Positions 18,912 through 28,440 of a DNA stretch of 64,000 bases are shown here, piece by piece; the stretch's first letter is position 1; every line of letters starts with the position of its first letter. The notes under the pieces are model-generated. The model searched no databases. It worked only from the letters and a program-made list of their open reading frames with translations, and had not been told where the DNA came from. The stretch covers positions 62,001 to 126,000 of the forward strand of contig NZ_FOBU01000001.1 of the NCBI RefSeq assembly GCF_900109915.1, read 5' to 3'. This DNA is from Luteibacter sp. UNCMF331Sha3.1. Lineage in GTDB: Bacteria; Pseudomonadota; Gammaproteobacteria; Xanthomonadales; Rhodanobacteraceae. The position numbers were made by a program, and so were the translations under genes.

Positions 18912-21900
18912 ATGAGTCCCCGCCCCACTCTCCGTCATACCCTGCTCTGCGCCGCCGTCGTGGCCGGTCTGTCCGGTACCGCGTTCGGCCAGGCCACCAC
19001 GGGCCGCATCGCGGGCCAGGCCCCCGCCGCCGCCGGCGAAACCGTGCTCATCGAAGGCAGCAACGGCATCGTCCGCGAGGTACAGGTCGATCCGCGCGGC
19101 CGTTACAGCGCGGACGCGCTGCCGCTTGCGACCTACAAGGTCTCGCTGAAGTCGAACGGCAACGTCGTCGATTCGCGCGAAAACGTGACGCTGCGCGTCG
19201 GTGCCGCCACCGATGTCTCGTTCGGCGCCCCGGCCACGTCCCAGGACGCCCAGAACCTCGAGCAGGTCACGGTGTCGGCCACGCAGGTGCCGAAGATCGA
19301 CGTCGCCACGGTCGCATCCAGCACCGTGATCACGGCGGCCGACCTCGCGCGCCTGCCGCTGCAGCGCTCTGCCGAAGGCATTGCCCTGCTCGCTCCGGGT
19401 GCCTCGCCCGGCGCCTCCGGCTTCAAGGGCGCGATGGGCAACTCCCTCGTCAGCTTCTCCGGTTCCTCGGTCACGGAGAACGCTTACTACATCAACGGCA
19501 TGAACACGACGGATCCGCTCAGCGGCTTCGGCGGCATCACCCTGCCCTACGGCGCCATCGACCAGCAGGAGGTGCTTAGCGGCGGGTACTCCGCGATGTA
19601 CGGCCGCTCCGACGGCGGCGTCATCAGCCAGGTCGGCAAGCGCGGCACGAACGAATGGCACTTCGGCGCCCAGCTCCTGTGGGAACCCGATTTCGCCCGC
19701 GCGCGCGCACGCAACATCCACTATGGACAGGACAACCCGAATCCCCCGGGCACGATCCTGCAGCGCAACGACGATAACCACGAATGGACGACCACCGCCA
19801 GCGCGTACGCGGGCGGCCCGCTCATCAAGGACAAGCTGTACGCGTTCGCCGCCGTGGAGATGGAACGCAGCAAGGGCAACGCGATCGGCGACGTGAACCA
19901 CCCGTACGACACGAAGTACACATACAAGAACCCGAAGTGGTACGGCAAGCTCGACTGGAACATCAACGACAGCAACATCCTCGAGCTCACCGGCGTCAAC
20001 CAGACCCACCGCTCGAACGGCAACAAGTACGCCTACGATTACGATGAGAACGCGGTGGGCGATTTCGCCAGCACCGATTCGACGTACAAGACCCGGGCGA
20101 TGGTCTATGTGGCCAAGTTCACCAGCTACCTCACCGACGACCTGACGCTGACCGCGCTGTACGGCAAGTCGAAACTCACCTATTACAACGAGCCGCCGGC
20201 CACCGGCGTGACGGGCCCCTTCATCGGCGGTCTCAACCAGCAGAACCCCGCGCTCAACGGCGGCACGCCCAGGGGCAACGGCCAGACGCTCGATACGATC
20301 GACAATCCGGACCACGAATCGACCAACCGTAACCTGCGCGTCGACCTCAACTACCGCATCGGCGATCACTCGATCACGGCCGGTATCGACAACCAGGATT
20401 CGCGCGACATCGACGACGGCACCACGATCGGCGGCGACGGTTACGAGCTGTGGTACGGCCACCAGGATCCGAACCTCAACATCAGCGACAGCCCGTTCGT
20501 GGACAAGCCCGCCAACTACCCCGGCGGCGGTACCGGCTACTTCGCGTTCTACCGGCACTACAACACGCTCGCCTCGGTGCGCGTGAAGCAGCGCGCGCAG
20601 TACGTGATGGACGATTGGCAGGTCACGGACCGCATGCTGCTCTCGCTTGGCCTGCGCAACGACCAGTTCACCAATTACAACCCGTCCGGCCAGCCTTATC
20701 TTCGTCTCACCAAGCCCCAGTGGGCGCCGCGTCTCGGATTCAGCTGGGACGTGAACGGCGATTCCACGATGAAGATCTACGGCAACGCGGGCCGCTATTT
20801 CCTGGCGATGCCCGCGTCGGTCGCGCTGCGCACGTCGGCCGGTTCGCTGGCGATCAACCAGTACTTCACGTACACCGGCATCGACGGCAACGGTCTGCCC
20901 ACCGGCATTACGTACGTCGCCTCGTCGACCGGCGGCGCCGTCTCTCCGAACGGCGAATACGGCCAGCCGCCCGACCCGAAGACCGTCAGCGCCAAGAACA
21001 TCAAGTCCGAGTACCAGGACGAGTTCATCCTCGGCATCGACAAGCAGGTCGACGCCGACTGGATCGCCGGTGCCAAGGCCACGGTACGCAAGCTGCGCAA
21101 CGTGCTGGACGACGTCTGCGACAACGGCGCCATCACCCGCGCCGCCGTCGCCCAGGGGGCGGACATCGACGTGGTGACCGTGGGCAGCTGCTACCTGTCG
21201 AATCCGGGTCGCGCGAACACCTACCAGCTGGCGAAGGACGGGGGCGGCTACTACGACGTCAACGTCACCAACGCGGACTTCGGCTTCAGCCACCTGAAGC
21301 GCAACTACTACGGTCTCGACCTCTACCTGCAGCACCCGTTCGACGGCAAGTGGGCGGCCAAGGTGGATTACCTGTACTCGCGCAGTTACGGCAACACCGA
21401 GGGCCAGGTGCGTTCGGACGTGAACCAGGGCTCGGTCTCCGCGACGCGCGACTGGGATTACGCCACACTGATGGATTACGCCAACGGCAACCTGCCGAAC
21501 GACCGCAAGCACCAGCTGAAGCTCTACGGTTCGTACCAGCTCACGCAGGAATGGCTGTTCTCGGCCAACCTGACCGTGCAGTCGGGCACGCCGAAGAGCT
21601 GCCTCGGCCGTTACGGCGCGAATGAAGGCGACCCGTCGGGTTACGGCAGCTATTACCACTTCTGCTTCGGCCAGCCTTCGGCCTACGGTGCGAAGGGTCG
21701 CGAACCGTGGCAGGAACTGGTCGACGTGAATGTCGAGTACCGTCCGATGTGGGCGGACCGCAAGCTGGCCTTCAACGTATCGGTGTTCAACCTGGTCAAC
21801 CAGCAGCGTTCCGAACGCTCGAGCCCGGTCTCGGGCAGCAGCAAGTCCGTGAACGACAGCTACAAGCAGGTGCTGAGCTACACGCAGCCGCGTTACGCCC

Positions 21901-21926
21901 GCTTCGGCGTCACCTACGACTTCTGA
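18912..21926 (+). CDS. TonB-dependent receptor, Oar-like
   Basis: Outer-membrane beta-barrel for active uptake driven by TonB. The 1004 residues have a signal peptide (to about 26, AFGQ) and a carboxypeptidase-regulatory-like beta domain (about 28-105). A TonB-box-like stretch (EQVTVSA, about 117), a plug domain and a long barrel ending in aromatic F (RFGVTYDF) follow. Lack of siderophore-receptor features and the linked secreted hydrolase point to a peptide- or ester-derived substrate. The hydrolase gene starts ten bases after its stop. Confidence 0.9.
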   Translation: MSPRPTLRHTLLCAAVVAGLSGTAFGQATTGRIAGQAPAAAGETVLIEGSNGIVREVQVDPRGRYSADALPLATYKVSLKSNGNVVDSRENVTLRVGAATDVSFGAPATSQDAQNLEQVTVSATQVPKIDVATVASSTVITAADLARLPLQRSAEGIALLAPGASPGASGFKGAMGNSLVSFSGSSVTENAYYINGMNTTDPLSGFGGITLPYGAIDQQEVLSGGYSAMYGRSDGGVISQVGKRGTNEWHFGAQLLWEPDFARARARNIHYGQDNPNPPGTILQRNDDNHEWTTTASAYAGGPLIKDKLYAFAAVEMERSKGNAIGDVNHPYDTKYTYKNPKWYGKLDWNINDSNILELTGVNQTHRSNGNKYAYDYDENAVGDFASTDSTYKTRAMVYVAKFTSYLTDDLTLTALYGKSKLTYYNEPPATGVTGPFIGGLNQQNPALNGGTPRGNGQTLDTIDNPDHESTNRNLRVDLNYRIGDHSITAGIDNQDSRDIDDGTTIGGDGYELWYGHQDPNLNISDSPFVDKPANYPGGGTGYFAFYRHYNTLASVRVKQRAQYVMDDWQVTDRMLLSLGLRNDQFTNYNPSGQPYLRLTKPQWAPRLGFSWDVNGDSTMKIYGNAGRYFLAMPASVALRTSAGSLAINQYFTYTGIDGNGLPTGITYVASSTGGAVSPNGEYGQPPDPKTVSAKNIKSEYQDEFILGIDKQVDADWIAGAKATVRKLRNVLDDVCDNGAITRAAVAQGADIDVVTVGSCYLSNPGRANTYQLAKDGGGYYDVNVTNADFGFSHLKRNYYGLDLYLQHPFDGKWAAKVDYLYSRSYGNTEGQVRSDVNQGSVSATRDWDYATLMDYANGNLPNDRKHQLKLYGSYQLTQEWLFSANLTVQSGTPKSCLGRYGANEGDPSGYGSYYHFCFGQPSAYGAKGREPWQELVDVNVEYRPMWADRKLAFNVSVFNLVNQQRSERSSPVSGSSKSVNDSYKQVLSYTQPRYARFGVTYDF

Positions 21927-21936
21927 CGGAGAGGTC

Positions 21937-23880
21937 ATGCAAGCACTATGGCGACTCGGTATCGTCGCGCTCGCCACCGGGGTCCTCGCGACCCCGGCGG
22001 CCGGTGACGAACGGACCTACAAGAACCTGCCCAGCGAGATTCCGGCGCATTTCGCGCCGACCAACGCGGGCTTCGACTTCGAACGGCGCACGCTCGACAT
22101 CCCCATGCGTGACGGCGTGAAGCTGCATACCGTGATCCTCGTGCCCAAGGGCGCGAAGCATGCAGGCATGCTGCTGACGCGCACACCCTATGGCGCAGAC
22201 GGCATGGGCCATCGCGGCGACAGCCCGCACCTCGGTCCGACGCTGCGCGGCTACGACAACCCGGCCGACATCGTCGTGCAGGACGGATACATCCGCGTCA
22301 TCCAGGACATCCGCGGCAAGCACGGCTCCGAGGGCGACTTCGTGATGAATCGTCCGCCGGTGGGTCACGGCAACCCGACACCGATCGACGAGTCGTCGGA
22401 CATCTACGACACGATCGACTGGCTCGTGAAGCACGTGCCGGAATCGAACGGCAAGGTCGGCATCATCGGCATCTCGTACGACGGCTTCGAGGCGATGATC
22501 GCCACGATCCGCCCGCATCCGGCGCTGAAGGTCGCCGTGCCGATCAACCCGATGATCGATGGCTGGATGGGCGACGACTGGTTCCATCGCGGCGCCTTCC
22601 GCCAGCAGATGATTCCGTACATCTACGGCATGGTGAACTCGCGCGGCAGCGACATCGGCTGGACCAGCGGCTACCGCGACGATTACGACCTCTACCTGCG
22701 GGGCGGGTCGGCGGGCGACATCGGCCGGGCCTACGGCATGGAGGCGCTCGGCTTCTGGCGGAAGATCCTGCAGCATCCCGCCTACGACACCTTCTGGTCC
22801 GAACAGGCGCTCGATCGCATCGCGGCGAAGGAGCCGATGATCGTACCGACGATGCTCGTGCACAGCCTATGGGACCAGGAGGACAACTACGGCGACATGG
22901 CCGTGTACCGCGCTCTCGCCCCGCGCGACCCGGCGCACGAAAAGCTCTGGCTCGTGCTCGGCCCCTGGCGCCACGCGAAGACGTGGGAAAAGGGCAACAC
23001 GATCGGTGCGATCGACCTGGGCAGCGACACCGGCACGACGTTCCGGCAGGAGATGCTCCGCCCCTTCCTGGCCCAGTATCTGAAGGACGGTGCGCCGAAG
23101 GCGGACATCGCCCCGGTCAACGCGTTCGTCACCGGCGAGAACGTGTGGCGCAAGCTCGACACGTGGCCGTCGACATCGCGCGGCGGCGGCGCGCCGGTCA
23201 TGCATCGTTGGTACGTGCAGCCGGACGGTGGTCTCGGCGAAGCCGTGCCTTCGAGCGGCGCCGACGAATACGTGTCGGACCCGGCGAAGCCCGTGCCCTA
23301 TCGCGTTCGTCCGATCCAGCCGTGGTCGCACGGCGTACCCGACCAGACGGACAGCTGGCCCGAATGGCTCGTCGACGACCAGCGGCAGTTCGCCACGCGC
23401 ACCGACGTGCTGACGTACGTGTCGCCGGTGCTCGATGCGCCGATGGGCGTGTCCGGCGAGCCGCTCGTCCACCTGCTGGCGTCCACCAGCGGCACCGACA
23501 GCGACTGGGTGGTCAAGCTGATCGACGTCTACCCCGACGACGTCGAAGAAAAGCCGTCGATGGGCGGTTACCAGCTGCCGGTGGCGATGGAGATCTTCCG
23601 CGGTCGCTATCGCGAAGGCTACGACAAGCCCATGGCACTCACGCCGGACAAGCCGCTGGACTTCCGCTTCCCGCTACCGACGGTGAACCACGTGTTCCAG
23701 CCCGGCCACCGCGTGATGGTGCAGATCCAGTCGAGCTGGTTCCCGCTCTACGACCGCAACCCGCAGACGTTCGTCCCGAACATCTTCAACGCGAAACCGG
23801 CCGATTACCGGAAGGCGACGCAACGGATCGTTCGCGACGGTGCAGGCGGCACGTACCTGGAGTTGCCGGTGACGCCGTGA
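21937..23880 (+). CDS. Secreted CocE/NonD-family alpha/beta hydrolase
   Basis: Serine hydrolase of the X-Pro dipeptidyl-peptidase/cocaine esterase/glutaryl-7-ACA acylase family. The 647 residues carry a signal peptide (to about 24, TPAAGDE), the nucleophile in GISYDG, the aspartate in HSLWDQEDNYGD and the histidine in GPWRHAKTW. A C-terminal jelly-roll domain (about 430-647) is typical. A GGAGAGG ribosome site precedes the ATG. Operon position after the TonB receptor suggests it processes the imported compound in the periplasm; the natural substrate is unknown. Confidence 0.9.
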   Translation: MQALWRLGIVALATGVLATPAAGDERTYKNLPSEIPAHFAPTNAGFDFERRTLDIPMRDGVKLHTVILVPKGAKHAGMLLTRTPYGADGMGHRGDSPHLGPTLRGYDNPADIVVQDGYIRVIQDIRGKHGSEGDFVMNRPPVGHGNPTPIDESSDIYDTIDWLVKHVPESNGKVGIIGISYDGFEAMIATIRPHPALKVAVPINPMIDGWMGDDWFHRGAFRQQMIPYIYGMVNSRGSDIGWTSGYRDDYDLYLRGGSAGDIGRAYGMEALGFWRKILQHPAYDTFWSEQALDRIAAKEPMIVPTMLVHSLWDQEDNYGDMAVYRALAPRDPAHEKLWLVLGPWRHAKTWEKGNTIGAIDLGSDTGTTFRQEMLRPFLAQYLKDGAPKADIAPVNAFVTGENVWRKLDTWPSTSRGGGAPVMHRWYVQPDGGLGEAVPSSGADEYVSDPAKPVPYRVRPIQPWSHGVPDQTDSWPEWLVDDQRQFATRTDVLTYVSPVLDAPMGVSGEPLVHLLASTSGTDSDWVVKLIDVYPDDVEEKPSMGGYQLPVAMEIFRGRYREGYDKPMALTPDKPLDFRFPLPTVNHVFQPGHRVMVQIQSSWFPLYDRNPQTFVPNIFNAKPADYRKATQRIVRDGAGGTYLELPVTP

Positions 23881-23951
23881 TGTAGGAAGCCCGCTGACGC
23901 GCGAGGGGTGCTTGCCACAAGCACCCCTCGCTCTCGAGCGGGGTTCCCGCA
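23881..23951. repeat. Inverted REP pair (degenerate) in convergent gap
   Basis: GTAGGAAGCCCGCTGACGCG...AGGGGTGCTTG with an inverted partner AAGCACCCCT...GGGTTCCCGC. It fills the gap between the CocE-type hydrolase and catalase genes, which face each other, and is the most diverged paired copy in the window. Confidence 0.65.
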
Positions 23952-23976
23952 CGCTCGCGATTCCGGCGAAGCGCGA

Positions 23977-25413
23977 TCAGCCAAGCGCGCGAATCGCTGT
24001 GGCCACACCGCTGCCATATTCGGGATGGCAGGCCGTGCAGTTGGCGATGTGTCGATCGACCACCTGCTGCGACGCACCCTTGATCGCCCGCGCGGTGTTT
24101 TCGAACAGCGCCTTGCGCTGGTCCGCCGACATCATTTCGAACAGCTTGCGCGGCTGCGAGAAATAGTCGGTGTCCTCGCGATGGTTCCAGCGCTTCGCCA
24201 CCGTTTCGCCGAGATCCAGCGGCGGCTCCGAGAAATCGGGCTGCGCCTGCAGCGCGCCGTAACTGTTCGGTTCGTAATGGGTCGAGCCGCCGCCATTGCC
24301 GTCGACGCGCATCGCGCCATCGCGGTGGTAGCTGTGCACCGGGCAGCGCGGTGCGTTGACCGGGATCTGCGCGTAGTTGACGCCAAGACGGTAGCGCTGC
24401 GTATCGCCATACGAGAACAGGCGACCCTGCAGCATCTTGTCCGGCGAGAAGCCGATGCCGGGCACGATCACGGCCGGCGAGAACGCCGCCTGCTCGATAT
24501 CCTGGAAGAAATTCTCGGGATTGCGGTTCAGCTCGACGACGCCGACCTCGATCAGCGGATAGTCGCCGTGCGGCCACACCTTGGTGAGGTCGAACGGGTT
24601 GTACGGCGTCTTCGCGGCCTCGGCCTCGGGCATCACCTGCACGTAAAGCGTCCACTTCGGGAACTCGCCGCGCTCCACCGCTTCGTAGAGATCGCGCTGG
24701 TGCGTCTCGCGGTCGCCCGCGATGGCGGCACTCGCCTCCGCATCCGTGTAGTTCTGGATGCCCTGCTGGGTGCGGAACGTGAACTTCACCCAGAAGCGCT
24801 CGTTGTTCGCGTTGATGAAGCTGTAGGTGTGGCTGCCGAACCCGTGCATGTGGCGGAACGACTTCGGGATGCCGCGTTCGCTCATCACGATCGTGACCTG
24901 GTGCAGCGCCTCCGGCAGCAGCGTCCAGTAGTCCCAGTTGTTGTTCGCGCTGCGCAGGCCCGTGCGCGGATCGCGCTTGATGGCGTGGTTGAGGTCGGGG
25001 AACTTCAGCGGATCGCGGATGAAGAAGACCGGCGTGTTGTTGCCGACCATGTCCCAGTTGCCTTCTTCCGTGTAGAACTTCATCGCGAAGCCACGGATGT
25101 CGCGTTCCGCGTCGGCCGCGCCGCGCTCGCCGGCGACAGTGGAGAAGCGGGCCATCATCTCCGTCTTCTTGCCGACTTCGGAGAAGATCTTCGCGCGGGT
25201 GTACTTCGTGATGTCGTTGGTAACGGTGAACGTACCGAACGCACCGGCGCCCTTGGCATGCATGCGCCGCTCGGGGATCACCTCGCGGTCGAAATGTGCC
25301 AGCTTCTCCAGGAACCATACGTCCTGCAACAGGGCGGGACCGCGGGGCCCTGCCGTCATCGTGTTGTTGTCGTCGACGACGGGGGCGCCGAAGGCGGTGG
25401 TCAACTTGCTCAT
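23977..25413 (-). CDS. Monofunctional haem catalase (small subunit)
   Basis: Converts hydrogen peroxide to water and oxygen in the cytoplasm. The 478 residues are typical of small-subunit (clade 3, KatA-like) enzymes: the catalytic histidine in [12 protein letters not shown], the distal asparagine region [12 protein letters not shown] and the proximal haem tyrosine in [14 protein letters not shown]. The ATG at 25413 opens the conserved N-terminus. The C-terminal tail contains CTACH, which looks like a c-type haem motif and is unusual here. A 236-base upstream gap holds an OxyR-like half-site. Confidence 0.95.
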   Translation of the reverse strand: MSKLTTAFGAPVVDDNNTMTAGPRGPALLQDVWFLEKLAHFDREVIPERRMHAKGAGAFGTFTVTNDITKYTRAKIFSEVGKKTEMMARFSTVAGERGAADAERDIRGFAMKFYTEEGNWDMVGNNTPVFFIRDPLKFPDLNHAIKRDPRTGLRSANNNWDYWTLLPEALHQVTIVMSERGIPKSFRHMHGFGSHTYSFINANNERFWVKFTFRTQQGIQNYTDAEASAAIAGDRETHQRDLYEAVERGEFPKWTLYVQVMPEAEAAKTPYNPFDLTKVWPHGDYPLIEVGVVELNRNPENFFQDIEQAAFSPAVIVPGIGFSPDKMLQGRLFSYGDTQRYRLGVNYAQIPVNAPRCPVHSYHRDGAMRVDGNGGGSTHYEPNSYGALQAQPDFSEPPLDLGETVAKRWNHREDTDYFSQPRKLFEMMSADQRKALFENTARAIKGASQQVVDRHIANCTACHPEYGSGVATAIRALG

Positions 25414-25521
25414 GTAGGTCTCACCCTTGCTGGACGGAAGAAGCCACGAATGCATCGCGACGTGGCCGTAACGTTAGATACAGCCGATCCGCAGGGGAAA
25501 TTCATTCTCCTTACCGACGCG

Positions 25522-25536
25522 ATAGGGACCGGCTAT
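25522..25536. promoter_or_regulatory. Candidate OxyR half-site upstream of catalase
   Basis: ATAG, seven bases, CTAT, the spacing of an OxyR contact pair (ATAG-N7-CTAT). It lies about 110 bases upstream of the catalase start, within the gap to the dsbA-like gene. The second half expected at the next 11-base step is not clear on either side, so this is a half-site only. Confidence 0.45.
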
Positions 25537-25649
25537 CGGACGGCGCGTGGCCGCCATGACGCGCGCGACGCGCGGTCATGGCGACGAGCATGGACGCAAG
25601 CGGGCAACGCCGGCTTGCAGATCCCTGCTCCGTGAGGGAGCACACGCGG

Positions 25650-26309
25650 TCAGGCCGCCTTCTTCGCCGCGGCCGTGAGGAGCAGCACGTAACCGTCGAC
25701 GTCCTGCGAACCGGCGAAGAGCATGCGACCGTCCACCAGGTAGCTCGGTACCGCCGTGATGCCGGCATCGCGCACCATCGCTTCCAGCGTCGTGACCTCG
25801 GCCTTGTACGGCAGCGCCCGTTCCACCGCACCCGGCGACATGCCGGCGTCGACGGCGATCCGCTCGAGCACGGCGTGGTCGCCGATGTCCTCGCCCTTTG
25901 CGAAGTAGCCGACGAACAGCGCTTCGACGACGTCGTGCTGGAGCGTCGAGCCGCCTTCGGCGTATGCGAGGCGCGACAGGCTGTGCGCGGCGAGCGTGCT
26001 CGGCGTGCGCGACTGTGCGTCGTAGTCGAATACCGCGCCGACGGCGCGCCCGGCGGCGACCGCACGGGAATCCATGGCCTGGGCATTGGCCCAGCTACCG
26101 AAGCGCACGCTGCGGAACGCCCTGCGATCCATGCCTTCGGCCGGCATCGTCGGGTTGAGCTGGTAAGGCACCCATTCCACATCGATCCCGATACCCTGCG
26201 CGGCAAGCCGTTCCAGCGCCTTGTCGAGGCTGCGCTTGCCGATGTAGCACCAGGGGCAGATCACGTCGGAGGCGATCTGCAGTTTAAAAGCGCTCGTTTT
26301 CGCGTTCAT
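25650..26309 (-). CDS. DsbA-family oxidoreductase, FrnE-like
   Basis: Thioredoxin-fold protein with an inserted helical domain. The 219 residues have CPWC at 18-21 and a cis-proline loop (TAVPSYLVDG), and no signal peptide, so it is cytoplasmic, as FrnE/2-hydroxychromene isomerase-like proteins are. It may act as a disulfide isomerase or on small thiol-reactive compounds. The ATG at 26309 begins the conserved domain. It follows a short-chain dehydrogenase gene on the same strand with a 57-base gap. Confidence 0.87.
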   Translation of the reverse strand: MNAKTSAFKLQIASDVICPWCYIGKRSLDKALERLAAQGIGIDVEWVPYQLNPTMPAEGMDRRAFRSVRFGSWANAQAMDSRAVAAGRAVGAVFDYDAQSRTPSTLAAHSLSRLAYAEGGSTLQHDVVEALFVGYFAKGEDIGDHAVLERIAVDAGMSPGAVERALPYKAEVTTLEAMVRDAGITAVPSYLVDGRMLFAGSQDVDGYVLLLTAAAKKAA

Positions 26310-26366
26310 CGTCTTTCCCGATAAGTGATGACGACGGCCCGGATCGGGCCGCCGCACCCATGTGGC

Positions 26367-27077
26367 TCAGCGACCGGCGTTCTGGCCGCCGTCGACGTAG
26401 AGGACTTCGCCCGTGGCGAAACCGGCCGACTCGAGGTAAAGCACGGCGTCGACGATGTCGCTGACTTCGCCGATCTGCTTCATCGGATTGAACGCCTTGA
26501 GGTACTCGAGCGCTTCGGCCGAATGCAGCGGCGTGCGGACGAAGCCGGGAGCCACGGCGTTCACGCGGATGTTCTTCTCGGCGTATTCCACGGCCAGTTC
26601 CTTCACGACCGACGTGAGGCCACCCTTCGTGATGTTGGCCAGCGCGGCCGGAATGCCGGCGATCGCCTGGTTCACGAACGGCGTGGTGATGTTGACCACG
26701 TGGCCCTTGCCCTGCTTCAGCATCTGGGCGATGGCGAGCTGCGTGATGTGGAAGAACCCGGTGAGGTTCGTGCCGATCATCCCGGCGTAATCTTCCGCCG
26801 TGTAGTCGGTGAACGGCTTGGCGATGAAAATGCCCGCGTTGTTGACCAGGGTGTCGACGCGACCGAAGCGCGAGACGGCTTCATCGATGACGCGCTGCGC
26901 CGTGCCGCGGTCGGCGATATCGCCGGCGATGGCGACGACGTCGGCGTCGGCGCCCTGCTTGATCGAGCGCGAGGTGGCGACCACGCGGTAACCGCGCTGG
27001 CGATAGCCTTCGACGAGGCCGGCGCCGATACCCTGGGAACCGCCGGTGATGACTGCGACTTTCTGTTCGTTGCTCAT
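26367..27077 (-). CDS. Short-chain dehydrogenase-like protein lacking the catalytic tyrosine
   Basis: Rossmann-fold SDR protein of 236 residues with the NAD(P) motif GGSQGIGAG and the structural NNAG motif. Where the active site YxxxK is expected, the sequence reads ANITK, so the tyrosine is alanine, and the catalytic serine position reads threonine (NITTP). The lysine remains. The paralogue at 28441 shares the tyrosine change, so this is a divergent subfamily and not a single mutation. The reaction, if any, is unknown. Confidence 0.85.
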   Translation of the reverse strand: MSNEQKVAVITGGSQGIGAGLVEGYRQRGYRVVATSRSIKQGADADVVAIAGDIADRGTAQRVIDEAVSRFGRVDTLVNNAGIFIAKPFTDYTAEDYAGMIGTNLTGFFHITQLAIAQMLKQGKGHVVNITTPFVNQAIAGIPAALANITKGGLTSVVKELAVEYAEKNIRVNAVAPGFVRTPLHSAEALEYLKAFNPMKQIGEVSDIVDAVLYLESAGFATGEVLYVDGGQNAGR

Positions 27078-27108
27078 GATGTTCTCTTGGTGGGGGTGGA
27101 AAAAAGGC

Positions 27109-27136
27109 AAAAAAAACCCGGATCGCGAGATCCGGG
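27109..27136 (-). terminator. Rho-independent terminator of the exported crotonase gene
   Basis: Minus strand: CCCGGATC, loop TCGC, GATCCGGG, then eight T. It lies 26 bases after the stop of the crotonase-fold gene and before the next short-chain dehydrogenase gene, so the cluster is at least two transcripts. Confidence 0.9.
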
Positions 27137-27161
27137 TCGGGGATGTCGCTGTGACGTTTCG

Positions 27162-28121
27162 TTATTTCGCGGGTGCGTCGCCGCCGAGTTGTCCGGTGTA
27201 GACCGGCAACCGCCGCTCGACGTCGGGGTTCTTCTGCAACCCCTCTTTCATCAGTTGCGTGATGCGTGTCTGCGCCGCGGGTCGCTGGACCGATCGGATG
27301 AAGCTGTCCCAGCCTTCGGCGATGCGTTCGTTCGCCGGGAGGCTCACCGCATCGACCTGCGCCTTGATGTCGGCGAGGGTCTGCTTGTCGAATGTCGCGA
27401 TGCGGCGTGCCATCGTGTCGACGAACGCGTCGAGCTGTGCGTCGGGCAGCGATCGGTTCACGTAGCCATAGCGCTCGGCGAGGTCACCGTCGAAATCGTT
27501 ACCGGTGAGCACCACCTCCAGCGTTCGGCCGCGGCCCATCAACTCGGGTAAGCGCGCCATCGGACCGCCGCCGGGCACGAAGCCTGCGCCGACTTCGAAC
27601 TGCGATAGCAACGCCTTCTCGCGGCTGGCGAAGCGCAGATCGCTTGCCAGGGCGAGTTCGCTACCGACGCCCGAGGCGCGGCCACGGATCTTCGCGATCG
27701 ATACCACCGGCGCCTTGCTCAGGCGAATCAGCATGTCCGGAAGCTGCGGCATGCCCAGCGGGCCGTTCGGCATGCTGGTGGTATCGGTAAGCGGCGGAAT
27801 GAAGTTGTAGTGCGTGAGGAAGAACCCGGGCACGTCACTCTCGAAGACCACGACGCGCAGATCCGGATCCTTCTCGATCGACGTGATCGCCTCGTTCAGC
27901 TGCGGAATCGTTTCGGGCCCGAAGATGTTGAACGGCGGGTTGTGCATCACGACGCGCCAGTAGGCCGGGCTGACCTTCTCGACACGGATCTGTTTCGCCG
28001 CGGGCGCGGTGCTCGCCGTTCTGCTTCCCGCCTGCGGGGAGGGAGCCGAGTCGCCGGCGAACGCCGTGGCGGCGACGATCGAACCGGCCGCCAGCACGGC
28101 GGCGAGGAAATGCATTCTCAT
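27162..28121 (-). CDS. Exported enoyl-CoA hydratase/isomerase-fold protein
   Basis: A crotonase-superfamily domain (about residues 45-300) behind a clear Sec signal peptide (HFLAAVLAAGSIVAATAFAG), 319 residues in all. The crotonase features are present: the oxyanion-hole segment KAPVVSIAKIRGRASGVGSE with a glutamate, and a second acidic position in SQFEVGAGFVPGGGP. Enoyl-CoA hydratases normally work in the cytoplasm on CoA thioesters, which are not expected in the periplasm. The true substrate is therefore unclear. No internal start would give a complete cytoplasmic domain. Confidence 0.82.
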   Translation of the reverse strand: MRMHFLAAVLAAGSIVAATAFAGDSAPSPQAGSRTASTAPAAKQIRVEKVSPAYWRVVMHNPPFNIFGPETIPQLNEAITSIEKDPDLRVVVFESDVPGFFLTHYNFIPPLTDTTSMPNGPLGMPQLPDMLIRLSKAPVVSIAKIRGRASGVGSELALASDLRFASREKALLSQFEVGAGFVPGGGPMARLPELMGRGRTLEVVLTGNDFDGDLAERYGYVNRSLPDAQLDAFVDTMARRIATFDKQTLADIKAQVDAVSLPANERIAEGWDSFIRSVQRPAAQTRITQLMKEGLQKNPDVERRLPVYTGQLGGDAPAK

Positions 28122-28174
28122 GACGGTACCTCTGCGGGTGGGAGATTGCCCGGGAAATGGTCCTGCAACCGGAG

Positions 28175-28210
28175 GGGGGCGGATTGCAGGGAACGTCCTG
28201 TTCCGCCCCC
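28175..28210. terminator. GC-rich hairpin between tautomerase and crotonase genes
   Basis: GGGGGCGGA and TCCGCCCCC form a 9-bp stem around an 18-base loop, itself able to pair (CAGG/CCTG). No T-run follows on either strand. It begins just past the tautomerase stop and may attenuate or protect transcript ends. Confidence 0.4.
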
Positions 28211-28214
28211 TTGC

Positions 28215-28433
28215 TTACTTCGCTTTCGGTCCGGGATCGGGACCCCGAAGTGTCGAGGTCGGCACCCCGCGGTAACCCCAGTCCTCCATCGCCACCTCTT
28301 CGATGACGATGTGGGTGACCTCGGGCGGCTTGCCGAGCACGCGTTCCATGGTGTCCGTGATCTCGCGGATGACCTGGGCCTTCTGTTCCGGCGTGTTGCC
28401 TTCTTTCGTGATGCGTACGCTGATGAAAGGCAT
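28215..28433 (-). CDS. 4-oxalocrotonate tautomerase-family protein
   Basis: A small tautomerase of 72 residues. The sequence starts MPFISVRITKEG, giving the catalytic N-terminal proline once methionine is removed, and contains the conserved THIVIEEVAMEDWGYRG. The ATG at 28433 is required for this proline. It lies seven bases after the short-chain dehydrogenase stop. Members isomerise enol/keto forms of dicarboxylates or act as dehalogenases; the substrate here is unknown. Confidence 0.88.
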   Translation of the reverse strand: MPFISVRITKEGNTPEQKAQVIREITDTMERVLGKPPEVTHIVIEEVAMEDWGYRGVPTSTLRGPDPGPKAK

Positions 28434-28440
28434 GGCGGCG

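Noticed and set aside
18867..21977. A long open frame antisense to the TonB receptor (about 1036 codons)
   Set aside because: It mirrors the codon pattern of the receptor gene, has no recognisable domains and no ribosome site; such frames are common opposite GC-rich genes.
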